Of a stretch of 64,000 nucleotides of DNA, positions 17,825-26,850 are shown piece after piece. The first letter of the stretch is position 1, and each line of letters opens with the position of its first letter. Position numbers and translations under genes: made by a program. The notes beneath the pieces were generated by a model. The model made no database searches. It saw only the letters and a program-made list of their open reading frames with translations, and had not been told where the DNA came from. Source of the stretch: an uncultured Pelagibacteraceae bacterium (GTDB lineage: Bacteria; Pseudomonadota; Alphaproteobacteria; Pelagibacterales; Pelagibacteraceae); the NCBI GenBank assembly GCA_902592675.1, contig CACJFJ010000003.1:5001-69000 (forward strand), given 5' to 3'.

Positions 17825-18544
17825 ATGTCAGTTTGTTGTATTATACCCGCAAGATATAACTCTAAAAGACTTCCAGGAAAACCATTATTAAAAGTAAAAA
17901 ATCAAGAAATATTATTATTGACATATAATCAAATTCTTAAAAAATTTAGAAAAGATGACATTTATGTTTTTACAGACTCAAAAAAAGTAGTTAATCAACT
18001 TAAAACTAATATCAAAAACATAATTTTTTTTAAAAAAAGCTTCGTCAATGGAACTGAAAGAGCTAGTTATGGGACAAGATTTTTAAAAAAAAATTATAAA
18101 GCTGCGCTTTTAGTATCATGTGACAATCCATATATAGGTAATTCAGCAATTAAAGAGACATTAAGAAATTATAAAAAAATACAAAATGATAAAGATTACT
18201 GTGGAAGCACGGTTCATTGTAAGAATACCGGTGATATTAACAATAAAAATATTGCAAAAATAATATTAGATAATAGAAATGATGTAATTTATATTTCAAG
18301 AAGTAAAATTCCTTATAATAATAAAAAAAGTTATTTTTTCTCACATCATGGACCAGTTTGTTTAAAAATGAAAAATTTAAAAGATTACATTAGAATGAAG
18401 AATACTAATCTTCAAATTCTAGAGGATAATGAATGGTTAAAATATATTGAAAATGGTTATAAAATAAGATCCTCTTTAATAAGAAAATTTCAACCAGAAA
18501 TAAATACTAAACTAGACCTTATAAGATATAGGAAAAAAAAATGA
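17825..18544 (+). CDS. CMP-sugar synthetase (KdsB/PseF-like cytidylyltransferase)
   Basis: The protein has 239 residues. The N-terminal IIPARYNSKRLPGKPL is the nucleotide-binding signature of CMP-KDO and CMP-nonulosonate synthetases, and SCDNPYI carries the metal-binding Asp. It activates an acidic keto-sugar with CTP. Its sequence is more KdsB-like than NeuA-like, but its place immediately after pseB suggests a nonulosonate such as pseudaminate (PseF role). KDO activation cannot be excluded. It overlaps the next gene by 4 bp. Confidence 0.8.
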   Translation: MSVCCIIPARYNSKRLPGKPLLKVKNQEILLLTYNQILKKFRKDDIYVFTDSKKVVNQLKTNIKNIIFFKKSFVNGTERASYGTRFLKKNYKAALLVSCDNPYIGNSAIKETLRNYKKIQNDKDYCGSTVHCKNTGDINNKNIAKIILDNRNDVIYISRSKIPYNNKKSYFFSHHGPVCLKMKNLKDYIRMKNTNLQILEDNEWLKYIENGYKIRSSLIRKFQPEINTKLDLIRYRKKK

Positions 18545-19377
18545 ATTTTTTTGAACTAGGTTTTGATAAATTTTTTTTCAAATTTAAAAAAAAGAATAAT
18601 TTTAAAAAAAATAAATATTGGGAAGGTTCATCCACATTTATCGACCCAGATGGAAAAAAAAGGAACTTATTAAAAGAAAGAAAAAAAAAACTTAACGACT
18701 TAAAAAATGAAATTTCATTTATTAAAAAAAATGTTAAAAAAACTAAAAAAAGGATTATTGATTTAGGATGTGGTTTCGGTTTTTTCTTATCAGATTTTAA
18801 TGAAAAATGGGAAAAAGTTGGAATTGAATTGTCCAATTATGCAGCGGAAAAAGTACAAAAAGACATAAAAATCTATCAATATGATCTAAACAAAATATTA
18901 GAAAAAGAAAAATTAAAAAAATTGAGCAAATTTGATGTTGTATTTAGTTATCATGTTATCGAGCATTTAAACAATCCAATAAATTTTATAAAAAATTCAT
19001 ATTCACTATTAAAAGACAATGGAATTTTTGTTTTAGGAACTCCAAATTTCGATAGTGGGGTATCAAGAAAATTTAAAAAGAAATACAGATTTTTTCATGA
19101 TAAAACACATATTTCCTTTTTTAGTGAAAATTCTCTTTTTAGATTGTTAACTATATGTGGATATGAAATAATTAAAGTAGATTATCCTTTCTTTGAAACA
19201 GAACATTTTAATAAAAAAAATTTATTAAAACTTTTAAATTTAAAAGAAAAAATATCTCCACCATTTTATGGAAATCTAATGACTTTTTACTGTAGAAAAA
19301 AAAGTAAGAAAAATTTAAAGAGGGAATTAAATTTTTATAAAAAAAATTATTCTAATTTGGTCAAATCATTAAGATAA
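18541..19377 (+). CDS. Class I SAM-dependent methyltransferase
   Basis: The protein has 278 residues. The central Rossmann domain has IDLGCGFGFFL (motif I), VVFSYHVIEHLNNP (motif post II/III) and LLKDNGIFVLGTPN (motif V), the pattern of UbiE/Coq5-type enzymes. The N-terminal 60 residues are lysine-rich and not recognisable. It probably O-methylates a sugar or lipid-linked glycan. The ATG overlaps the upstream stop (ATGA). Confidence 0.82.
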   Translation: MNFFELGFDKFFFKFKKKNNFKKNKYWEGSSTFIDPDGKKRNLLKERKKKLNDLKNEISFIKKNVKKTKKRIIDLGCGFGFFLSDFNEKWEKVGIELSNYAAEKVQKDIKIYQYDLNKILEKEKLKKLSKFDVVFSYHVIEHLNNPINFIKNSYSLLKDNGIFVLGTPNFDSGVSRKFKKKYRFFHDKTHISFFSENSLFRLLTICGYEIIKVDYPFFETEHFNKKNLLKLLNLKEKISPPFYGNLMTFYCRKKSKKNLKRELNFYKKNYSNLVKSLR

Positions 19378-19381
19378 TAAC

Positions 19382-20638
19382 GTGCGAAAAAAAGTAGTAG
19401 TACTAATAGTAAGGCAACATTCTGGGGAAATTGATTGGATTTTACCTTTACTCCATAAATTAAATGGAAAATTTAGAATTATAACAATTTTCTCAAATCA
19501 TGATGCATTTTTAAGTTTAAAAAGAAATAATGATTTATTCATTTTGTGGAAACAAATTTGTAAGGATTATTTGATAATAAACAAGTTTCAAAATATGTTT
19601 TGGAAAATTTTACACAAAGTTCTATTTTATTTTTTAAAAAAAAATAAATTTTTTTATAATAATATTGAACAAAAAATTTTACTTAAAACTTTTTCATTAA
19701 AAGATTTCTTAAGTAAGTTCTCTTTATCTATATTTGATATTAAAATAATATTTTTAACTCATATTCATTCAAGTTTTCTTCCAAATATTTTTAAGAAAAT
19801 AAATAAGAATATTTCAATAATTAGGTTTCCAGAGTCCACAATGTTTTTTGCAGGAAAAAAAGAAAATAAATTTTATAAAGATTATAGAGGTTTTTCCAGA
19901 ATTTATGGAGATTATTTTTTTTTTTCATCAAAACAAAATGCACAAATGCTTTTAGACTCAAAATTGGAGAAAATTAAATACTGCTCTCAATTACGTTATG
20001 AAAAATGGTGGAATAAAAAATTTAGTTTTAAAAAAAAAAGAAATAAAGAATTGTTTAAAATTTTAGTTTTGCTGAGGGGGCCAAATCAGCTTTATTTTAG
20101 TGAGAACTCTTATAAAAAAATTTTAAGTGATTTAATTAATCTTCTAAAGATAAACAAAAAATTTCAACTCGTATTTAAAGATCATCCTAATAGAACTATA
20201 GATCATGATGAAATATTAAAAAGTTTTTCATCAAAAAAACAAATCAAAATAAGTAATAGTCATGTTTTAAAATTATCTAAAGAATGTGATATGTGCATAT
20301 CAATATTAACTTCAGCATGTTTTGATGCAGTAGCAAATAAATTACCTGTGATCGAGTATTTTGATATAAATAAAGAAATAGAATCAAGTCCTAATTCTAA
20401 AGGTTTTTTACATTTATCTTACAATGAAAATAGTAAAAAATGGCAGACTATATTTGAAAAAAAAAATATAATTCAAAATATTAAAACATTTTCACAATTG
20501 AAAAATTTAGTTAATGATATATATAAAAAAAAACCTTATACAAAAAATATCTTTAATAAAAATTATAAAAATTTTATTAAATTGTCTACCAAAGGGGCAG
20601 ACTCTGATAAACTTTTAAGATTTATAGAAAAAATATAA
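19382..20638 (+). CDS. Putative GT-B-fold surface glycan protein
   Basis: The protein has 418 residues with a GTG start at 19382. The C-terminal third contains LVFKDHPNRTI and a DMCISILTSACFDAVANKLPVIEYF segment, which resembles the nucleotide-sugar half of CDP-glycerol or capsule-type (KpsS-like) GT-B proteins. The N-terminal half is not recognisable. It lies directly before the ABC transporter gene, so a role in building or finishing the exported glycan is likely. The function is otherwise unassigned. Confidence 0.6.
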   Translation: MRKKVVVLIVRQHSGEIDWILPLLHKLNGKFRIITIFSNHDAFLSLKRNNDLFILWKQICKDYLIINKFQNMFWKILHKVLFYFLKKNKFFYNNIEQKILLKTFSLKDFLSKFSLSIFDIKIIFLTHIHSSFLPNIFKKINKNISIIRFPESTMFFAGKKENKFYKDYRGFSRIYGDYFFFSSKQNAQMLLDSKLEKIKYCSQLRYEKWWNKKFSFKKKRNKELFKILVLLRGPNQLYFSENSYKKILSDLINLLKINKKFQLVFKDHPNRTIDHDEILKSFSSKKQIKISNSHVLKLSKECDMCISILTSACFDAVANKLPVIEYFDINKEIESSPNSKGFLHLSYNENSKKWQTIFEKKNIIQNIKTFSQLKNLVNDIYKKKPYTKNIFNKNYKNFIKLSTKGADSDKLLRFIEKI

Positions 20639-20639
20639 T

Positions 20640-22325
20640 ATGAAAACTTTAAAAAGAGTATTTGGAATATTAAATTATTCAGAAAAAAAAAGATTTATAA
20701 TTGTATGTTTTTTTTTAATGATTTTAACAGTGTTTGAAGTAGTTGGAATTGGTTTAATTTTTCCAATAATCAGTTTTGTAATAAATCCAGATAAATTCAT
20801 ATTATTATTAAACAAATATGATTATTTTAATGTTTTTAGCAACTTAGATATCACAAAAACATCACAACTTTTTTTAGTTTTAATTTTTTTATTTTATTTA
20901 ATCAAATTTTTAATGAGTGTTTTATTAAACTTTTACAAATCCAAAATTCTCTACGGAATTTCAGCAAGCATAAGTAGAAGAATGTATGAGGGATATACTC
21001 ATCAAACTTTATCCTTTTTTAATAAGTCTAATTCTGCTTACATAATTAGAAATATTATTGATATGCCTAACAAATATGTGAGTAGAGTTTTAGTTGGAAT
21101 TTACACTATTGGTTTTGAAGTTTGCTTTATAAGTTTGCTCTTTTTGATGTTTATTAAAATTCAACCGCAGATTGGATATTCTATTTTGGGAATATGTCTG
21201 GTCTTTATAATTTCTTTTAACTTATCACAAAAAAATAAAACAAAAATATATGGAAAAAGTCTTGATACTAAAGTTGCCGAAAGACTAAAGGTAACAAAAG
21301 AGTCATTGGAAGGAATACAGGATTTACATATTTTTAACAAACATGATTATTTCCAGAGAATTTTCGATAACAATAATTTTCGTGTTGCCAATTTAATTAC
21401 AAAATTAGAACTTAAATCTACACTTCCTAGATTAATTTTAGAACTAGTCGGTGTATCATTTTTCTTGGCTATTATTTTTTACTTATTTTTCACAAACCAA
21501 GCTATTGATAGTTCTCTGCCAGTTTTAGGCGTGACGGCAGCTGCAATGGTAAGACTTATTCCATCTGTTAGTAAAATCTTAAGTTTTTCAAATGGTATAC
21601 ATGCTTCTCAAAATGCTATTAATGAACTGGATAAAGAATTAAATAAATTTAAAAAAATTAAAGAAAATAATCATGAGTTCTTTTCACTTAAGAATAGTCT
21701 AAATTTTAAGAATATTTCTTTCTGTTATGATGATCAAAAAATATTATTTTCAAATATGAATTTTGATATACAAAGAAATTCAATCTTTGGAATTGCTGGT
21801 GAGAGTGGTAAGGGAAAAACAACAATATTGAACTTGTTACTTGGTTTTTTAAATCCAAAAGAGGGTGAAATTTCGGTTGATGGTAAAAATATTCAAAATA
21901 ATATTAAAAATTGGCAAAAAATAATAAGCTTTATACCGCAAAAAATTTTTATCTCAGATGGAACAATTAAAGAGAATATTTGTTATGGTTTGGAGCGAAG
22001 TGAGATAAATAAAGAAAAGTTGAAAAGGGCTTGTGAATTGTCTGGGGTTACGAACTTTATAAAAAATTTTGACGATCTAGACCAAAAAATTGGTGAGAGA
22101 GGTACTTTATTATCTTCAGGTCAAATTCAAAGAGTTGGTTTAGCAAGAGCTTTATACAAAGAACCAAAATTGTTAATTTTAGACGAGTTCACAAATTTTT
22201 TAGATGAAAAAACTAAAAATCAAATTTTAGAAAATGTCAAAAATTTGAAAAAATATATGACGATAATAATAGTCAGTCATGATAAAAAGACAATATCAAC
22301 TTGTGATAAAGTTTTACAATTATAA
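20640..22325 (+). CDS. ABC transporter, fused permease and ATPase (lipid-glycan flippase type)
   Basis: The protein has 561 residues: about six hydrophobic segments in the first 330, then an ATPase domain with Walker A GESGKGKTT (387-395), signature LSSGQ (491-495), Walker B LLILDE (511-516) and a VSHD switch histidine. The size and half-transporter layout match MsbA/PglK proteins, which flip lipid-linked oligosaccharides across the inner membrane. LSSGQ and GKGKTT are mild departures from consensus; the catalytic Glu516 is present. With no Wzx seen, this is the best candidate exporter for the glycan made by the island. Confidence 0.85.
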   Translation: MKTLKRVFGILNYSEKKRFIIVCFFLMILTVFEVVGIGLIFPIISFVINPDKFILLLNKYDYFNVFSNLDITKTSQLFLVLIFLFYLIKFLMSVLLNFYKSKILYGISASISRRMYEGYTHQTLSFFNKSNSAYIIRNIIDMPNKYVSRVLVGIYTIGFEVCFISLLFLMFIKIQPQIGYSILGICLVFIISFNLSQKNKTKIYGKSLDTKVAERLKVTKESLEGIQDLHIFNKHDYFQRIFDNNNFRVANLITKLELKSTLPRLILELVGVSFFLAIIFYLFFTNQAIDSSLPVLGVTAAAMVRLIPSVSKILSFSNGIHASQNAINELDKELNKFKKIKENNHEFFSLKNSLNFKNISFCYDDQKILFSNMNFDIQRNSIFGIAGESGKGKTTILNLLLGFLNPKEGEISVDGKNIQNNIKNWQKIISFIPQKIFISDGTIKENICYGLERSEINKEKLKRACELSGVTNFIKNFDDLDQKIGERGTLLSSGQIQRVGLARALYKEPKLLILDEFTNFLDEKTKNQILENVKNLKKYMTIIIVSHDKKTISTCDKVLQL

Positions 22326-22335
22326 AAATATTTTA

Positions 22336-23970
22336 ATGATTGAAAAATTTTTAAGTTTTATAAACAATATAAAGTACAAAAATAATTTTATTGCACACAA
22401 TAATTTAAATTTTAATAATTATAAAAAAAGAAATTCTGAAGATAATATAATTTTATCTGAATTTAATAATTTTCAGTGTAATCATATTGGTTTAGCTTAT
22501 TTATTGAATGGACTAAAAAAAAAATTCAATGCAAGAATAAATGCATATTACGGTCATATTCTTCTTGGGTATCAATTAGATATTGGAATCACACAGAAAA
22601 TCAAAATTTTTTTAGCAAAAATTTTAAAATATAATTTTTTTGGTGTTTATAATTCTTTGGGTGTAAGAGATTTCATTTATCCATTAAGTAAAAAAAATAA
22701 TTATTTGAAAAAAAAGTTAGTAAATTCTTTTAAAAAAAAAGTAAAAAATTTAAACCAATTACAATATTTTTCTTTTAATAAAGTTTTAATTGGAGATTTG
22801 ATTTATGATACATATTTAAAAAATAATTATGACAATATACCTACGATTTCAATTACAGATAAAAAATTTCAAATCTTTTTAGATAATTTTTTTGAACTTT
22901 TTATTTTTTGGGTTGAGTATTTTAATAAAAATAAAGTAAAAGCAGTTGTTTCTAGTCACTCGTGTTATAGTTTGGCTATTCCGTTGAGAATAGCAAACTC
23001 TAAACAGATTGATGCATTTGTTCTATCTAAAGAATACCTGAGAAGAATAAAGAGAAATTTGTTATTTCAAAATAGCGAAGCAAAATACTACAAAAGCTTG
23101 TTTTCTAAAATTCCTAATAAAAAGAAAAAGCAAATAATTTTAGAGGCTAAAACAAGAATTAAAAAAAGAATAAGCGGTTCTTATTCAGGGGATTATATTT
23201 ACATGACGAAAAGTCCATTTAAAAGCAATCTAAAAATACGAAAAAAAAAAGTCTCTACGCCAAAAGTGTTAATTGCCACTCATGACTATGTTGATGCCCC
23301 GCATGCTCTTGGATTTCATATATTCCCAGATTTTTATACATGGTTCAAATTTACTTGTGATATAGCTAGTAAAACTAATTTTGAATGGTATGTAAAAACA
23401 CATCCACGTTTTCATGGAAAAGCTTTTAAATCATTAGATCACGAAAGGTTTGTAACTGAAAAAATTCTTGAAAAGTATCCAAACATAAAACTTTTACCCC
23501 AGAATGTTTCTCATAACGAAATATTGAATAAAGGGATCAATGCGGTGATAAGTGTGACTGGCACTATAAGCATGGATTACGCTTTATATGATGTACCAAC
23601 TATATTGGCATCGACTAACAATCCATTTATAAATTACAACTTTAGCGTCCATTCAAAAAATGTTAATGATTATAAACAAAAAATTTTAAATCTTTCTCAA
23701 ATCATAAAGAAAAAAAAAATTATAAAAAAAGAAATTTATGAATTTTATGCCATGAAAAATATTTATTTTTCAAAAGATTGGATTTTTAAAGATATGTATA
23801 ATCTTGCTAAAAAAGTAGGAGGTTTTGACTCATTTTATAATAACAGTATATACGATTTTTGGATAAATAATTTTGACAAAAATTTTCACAAACAAAGTAA
23901 AAAAAATATAGAAAATTTTCTTAAATCAAAAAAGGCATTTTTTATCAATAATGGTCTTAGTTCTTTTTAG
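22336..23970 (+). CDS. Putative capsule-biosynthesis-like GT-B protein
   Basis: The protein has 544 residues from the ATG at 22336; an earlier ATG at 22279 would overlap the transporter gene by 47 bp. The C-terminal part has LIATHDYVDAPHALG, WYVKTHPR and a VISVTGTISMDYALYDVPTI segment, similar to the donor-binding half of capsule polysaccharide GT-B proteins. The N-terminal half is not recognisable. The same general pattern is seen in the protein at 19382, so the two flank the ABC transporter as possible paralogues. It overlaps the convergent gene by 14 bp. Confidence 0.6.
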   Translation: MIEKFLSFINNIKYKNNFIAHNNLNFNNYKKRNSEDNIILSEFNNFQCNHIGLAYLLNGLKKKFNARINAYYGHILLGYQLDIGITQKIKIFLAKILKYNFFGVYNSLGVRDFIYPLSKKNNYLKKKLVNSFKKKVKNLNQLQYFSFNKVLIGDLIYDTYLKNNYDNIPTISITDKKFQIFLDNFFELFIFWVEYFNKNKVKAVVSSHSCYSLAIPLRIANSKQIDAFVLSKEYLRRIKRNLLFQNSEAKYYKSLFSKIPNKKKKQIILEAKTRIKKRISGSYSGDYIYMTKSPFKSNLKIRKKKVSTPKVLIATHDYVDAPHALGFHIFPDFYTWFKFTCDIASKTNFEWYVKTHPRFHGKAFKSLDHERFVTEKILEKYPNIKLLPQNVSHNEILNKGINAVISVTGTISMDYALYDVPTILASTNNPFINYNFSVHSKNVNDYKQKILNLSQIIKKKKIIKKEIYEFYAMKNIYFSKDWIFKDMYNLAKKVGGFDSFYNNSIYDFWINNFDKNFHKQSKKNIENFLKSKKAFFINNGLSSF

Positions 23971-24943
23971 AAAATTGTTCAACTTTAAAACCACCAAAAT
24001 TTTCAGGTAAAATTTTTTTTAAGTACCATTTGAATCTAGCAATATATTTATTTTTAGAATTATCCCCGAGATATAATTTATGAAATTTAATTTTCTTTTT
24101 TTTAAAAAATTTAGCAGCAGAAATAACATTTGTTTCAACATCTATGAGCCCATCGCACATAGATAAGATTAGTGTTTCTACTAAAATTTCTTCACCTAAT
24201 AAAAAATCATGATTTTTTCTTTGCGAAAAGTAATATTCACGATTTGAATGGAACCTATAACTGTTATAAAAAAAACATTCCTTTTTGAAATTTTTTTTAA
24301 AGAATTCTTGATAATCAATTTCTTCCGTTACTAAAAAAATTTTATTATAATCATATTTATCTAAAATTTCTTTAGTAAATTTAAACATTATTTTTTTAGT
24401 AGGAGGAAAAGGATGACCTGCAGCTGTTTTATAATCTGTTCCTCTAAAGTGAATACCTAAAACTTTGTCATTTTTATTAAAATTTTTTTTATAAAATATT
24501 TTAGCTTTTTCGATAAATTTTAATTGCGGAATAATTATTTTCTTAAATTTTATAAAAGCTTTTCCTGTCAAATAAAGGTTATTTCTTGGGATACCTATAT
24601 CATCAATTATTACTTTTTGACTTCTATAAATATCTTTAAGTTTAAATTTATTTATACTTTTAAAAAATTTTTCCCAAACATTATAATTTTTGTAATAATT
24701 ATTATAAAGAGTTGGAAAATTTTTCATATCAACAATCGGAATGAATTTTTTTTCTTTACAAAATTTTAGTTTATTTAAAACAAATACTAAATTAGAGAAA
24801 AAACCTGCCCCAGGAGATCGATGAATTATGTAAAATATTTTTTTTTTGTACTTATTGCCAAATGAATAATAATTTTTTTTTTTATTTTTTTCTATTTTTT
24901 TAAGGAACTTAATTTTTTTAAATTTTGCATCTACAAATTTCAT
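23957..24943 (-). CDS. Fucosyltransferase-like glycosyltransferase
   Basis: The protein has 328 residues. GIHFRGTDYKT near residue 168 resembles the HxRxTD region in the donor site of NodZ/FUT8 and protein-O-fucosyltransferase-type GT-B enzymes, and the CDGLIDVETNVISAAKFF segment near the C-terminus matches their conserved ES/TN-hinge region. The island also carries gmd and fcl genes for GDP-fucose (38457-40456), which supports fucose as donor. Assignment to a particular CAZy family needs a profile search. Confidence 0.55.
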   Translation of the reverse strand: MKFVDAKFKKIKFLKKIEKNKKKNYYSFGNKYKKKIFYIIHRSPGAGFFSNLVFVLNKLKFCKEKKFIPIVDMKNFPTLYNNYYKNYNVWEKFFKSINKFKLKDIYRSQKVIIDDIGIPRNNLYLTGKAFIKFKKIIIPQLKFIEKAKIFYKKNFNKNDKVLGIHFRGTDYKTAAGHPFPPTKKIMFKFTKEILDKYDYNKIFLVTEEIDYQEFFKKNFKKECFFYNSYRFHSNREYYFSQRKNHDFLLGEEILVETLILSMCDGLIDVETNVISAAKFFKKKKIKFHKLYLGDNSKNKYIARFKWYLKKILPENFGGFKVEQFSKKN

Positions 24944-24961
24944 CTTTATAAATTTTTGTAT

Positions 24962-25687
24962 TTATTTTCTAATAAATAAAACATCACAATGTTCAGATGT
25001 TGGTTTATCAATTAATTCAAAATCGCTTTTTTTCAAAAATTCCAATAACTCATTCCATTTTGTAGAATTATCTGCGTATATTTCATCAGTACTTATCTCT
25101 ATATATAATGATTTGCAAAATTTAAAATTAAATTTTGCTCCTTTCAAAATTTGTAGTTCACTTCCCTGAGTATCAATAACCCAATGATCAAAATTAGATA
25201 AATCAAGTTTATTTTTTTCACACATAGTGTCTAACGTAATCATTTTCATTTTAATTTTTTCTATCATATGGATATTTCTTTCATTTTTTTTATTTTTAAA
25301 TTTTTCGCTAAAATCGAATACAGATGATGATGCATAATCATTTGACGATAAAAAAAAATCAACCTCATCTAAATTCTTCTCTCCGAGTAAATCATTATAA
25401 GCTTCCTGACCATAATAATTTCTAATATTGTCTAGCAAATCTTGAAATATTTTAGGATTTGGCTCTACCCATAAAACTTTTTTGTTTAACCAGTTGTAAA
25501 CACTTGACTCCGTACCTCGGTGTGCCCCTATATGCAAAATTCCATTACATTTTATCATTGAGGAAATTAAATTTAATGATGGTTTGTCATTAGTGAATGT
25601 ATTAGGAGTTTTTCGGTTGGTTTTAATTATTTTAAGATTAAATTTTTTAAAAATTTTTTTTAAATATTCTTTAAAAATCATAATCAA
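24962..25687 (-). CDS. FkbM-family methyltransferase
   Basis: The protein has 241 residues. ILHIGAHRGTES is the SAM-binding motif I, and WVIDTQGSELQILKGA is the conserved FkbM signature (usually IKIDVEGxE). The SNDYASSSVFD block is also characteristic. These enzymes O-methylate sugars in surface glycans. It is co-directional with the glycosyltransferase at 25697, 9 bp apart. A second FkbM gene is at 42212. Confidence 0.85.
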   Translation of the reverse strand: MIMIFKEYLKKIFKKFNLKIIKTNRKTPNTFTNDKPSLNLISSMIKCNGILHIGAHRGTESSVYNWLNKKVLWVEPNPKIFQDLLDNIRNYYGQEAYNDLLGEKNLDEVDFFLSSNDYASSSVFDFSEKFKNKKNERNIHMIEKIKMKMITLDTMCEKNKLDLSNFDHWVIDTQGSELQILKGAKFNFKFCKSLYIEISTDEIYADNSTKWNELLEFLKKSDFELIDKPTSEHCDVLFIRK

Positions 25688-25696
25688 GCAATTTTT

Positions 25697-26803
25697 TTAA
25701 TTCATAATTTTTTTAATTTCAAAAAAATATTTTTTGCAATTAATATTAAAATCAAATCTATTAAGACTTTCAAAACCATTTATAATTTTTTTTTTATACT
25801 TATTTGGATGATAGTAGTAGTCCGAAATAATTTCTGATAATTTTAAGTAATCTTTCATTTTAAATAGCGAACCATATTTTCCGTTTTTTAATATTTCTTT
25901 TGGCCCTGTTGGACAATCACTCGAAATAACATAACGTTTTAATGTTAATGCCTCAAGTATTACATTTGGAAGTCCTTCGTAAAGTGATGATAGAACTAGA
26001 ATATTGCTTTTAGCAATGTATTTGTATGGGTTTAATGTGTATTTAATAATTTTAACTTTTTTTCCAAGTTTATGATTATTTATAAATTTTTTTATTTCAC
26101 TTTCCTTGTTTCCAAATCCTACCAATATCAATCTAGCATTAATCTTTGATGAAACAATTTTAAATGCTTTTAATAAAGTAATATGATCTTTTTGATCAGT
26201 AAATCTTGCAACACATATAATTTTAAAAGTTTTCTTATCAAGAAAAATTTTTTCATTACATCTAAATTTACTTTTATCTATAATTTCTTTTTTATTTAAT
26301 GGATTATAAATCATTTTAGAATTTATATTAAATTTATTATCAATTTGTTTTTTAAAAGCATAACTGTTCACAATAATTCTATTTGATAATTTGAAAAATA
26401 TACTGAATATTAAATTTTTGAGGAAATTTTTATTCCATCCTTCTGGAGAAGAATTTGATCTTGAAACAATTTTCACACCAAAAATTTTGCATAATATTAT
26501 TGCATAAATATTAGCCTGAAAGGTAAATACAGAAACATTTGACTCTTTATGAATTATATTTAACAGCTTGACTAAACAAAAAAAATATTTTTTATATTTA
26601 CTTGTATTGACATCATTTTTTTTTTTAATATTAATTATCTTAATTTTCCTATCAAAAAATTTATTAAATTTTTTATCATATGTTATTAGATAAATTTTTT
26701 TTACAATTTTGGATAGAAAGTTTGCTATAATTATTATATTTTTTTCAACCCCTCCACCATCCATTGACGGCATAAAAATGATCAATTTATTATTGTTTTT
26801 CAT
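25697..26803 (-). CDS. Glycosyltransferase family 4
   Basis: The protein has 368 residues. The N-terminal MPSMDGGGVEKNIIIIANFL is the usual GT4 acceptor-side glycine loop, and the C-terminal VARFTDQKDHITLLKAF plus LSSLYEGLPNVILEALTL carries the E-x7-E donor motif. The DCPTGPKEIL segment is typical of GalNAc/GlcNAc and mannose transferases of O-antigen clusters. The precise linkage is unknown. Confidence 0.85.
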   Translation of the reverse strand: MKNNNKLIIFMPSMDGGGVEKNIIIIANFLSKIVKKIYLITYDKKFNKFFDRKIKIINIKKKNDVNTSKYKKYFFCLVKLLNIIHKESNVSVFTFQANIYAIILCKIFGVKIVSRSNSSPEGWNKNFLKNLIFSIFFKLSNRIIVNSYAFKKQIDNKFNINSKMIYNPLNKKEIIDKSKFRCNEKIFLDKKTFKIICVARFTDQKDHITLLKAFKIVSSKINARLILVGFGNKESEIKKFINNHKLGKKVKIIKYTLNPYKYIAKSNILVLSSLYEGLPNVILEALTLKRYVISSDCPTGPKEILKNGKYGSLFKMKDYLKLSEIISDYYYHPNKYKKKIINGFESLNRFDFNINCKKYFFEIKKIMN

Positions 26804-26850
26804 ATTTAAAAACCCTGATATAGAACATATACATAATCAATAAAATTAAA

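Noticed and set aside
22279..22335. Earlier ATG for the protein at 22336
   Set aside because: It lies within the transporter gene and adds residues with no family support; 22336 follows the transporter stop.
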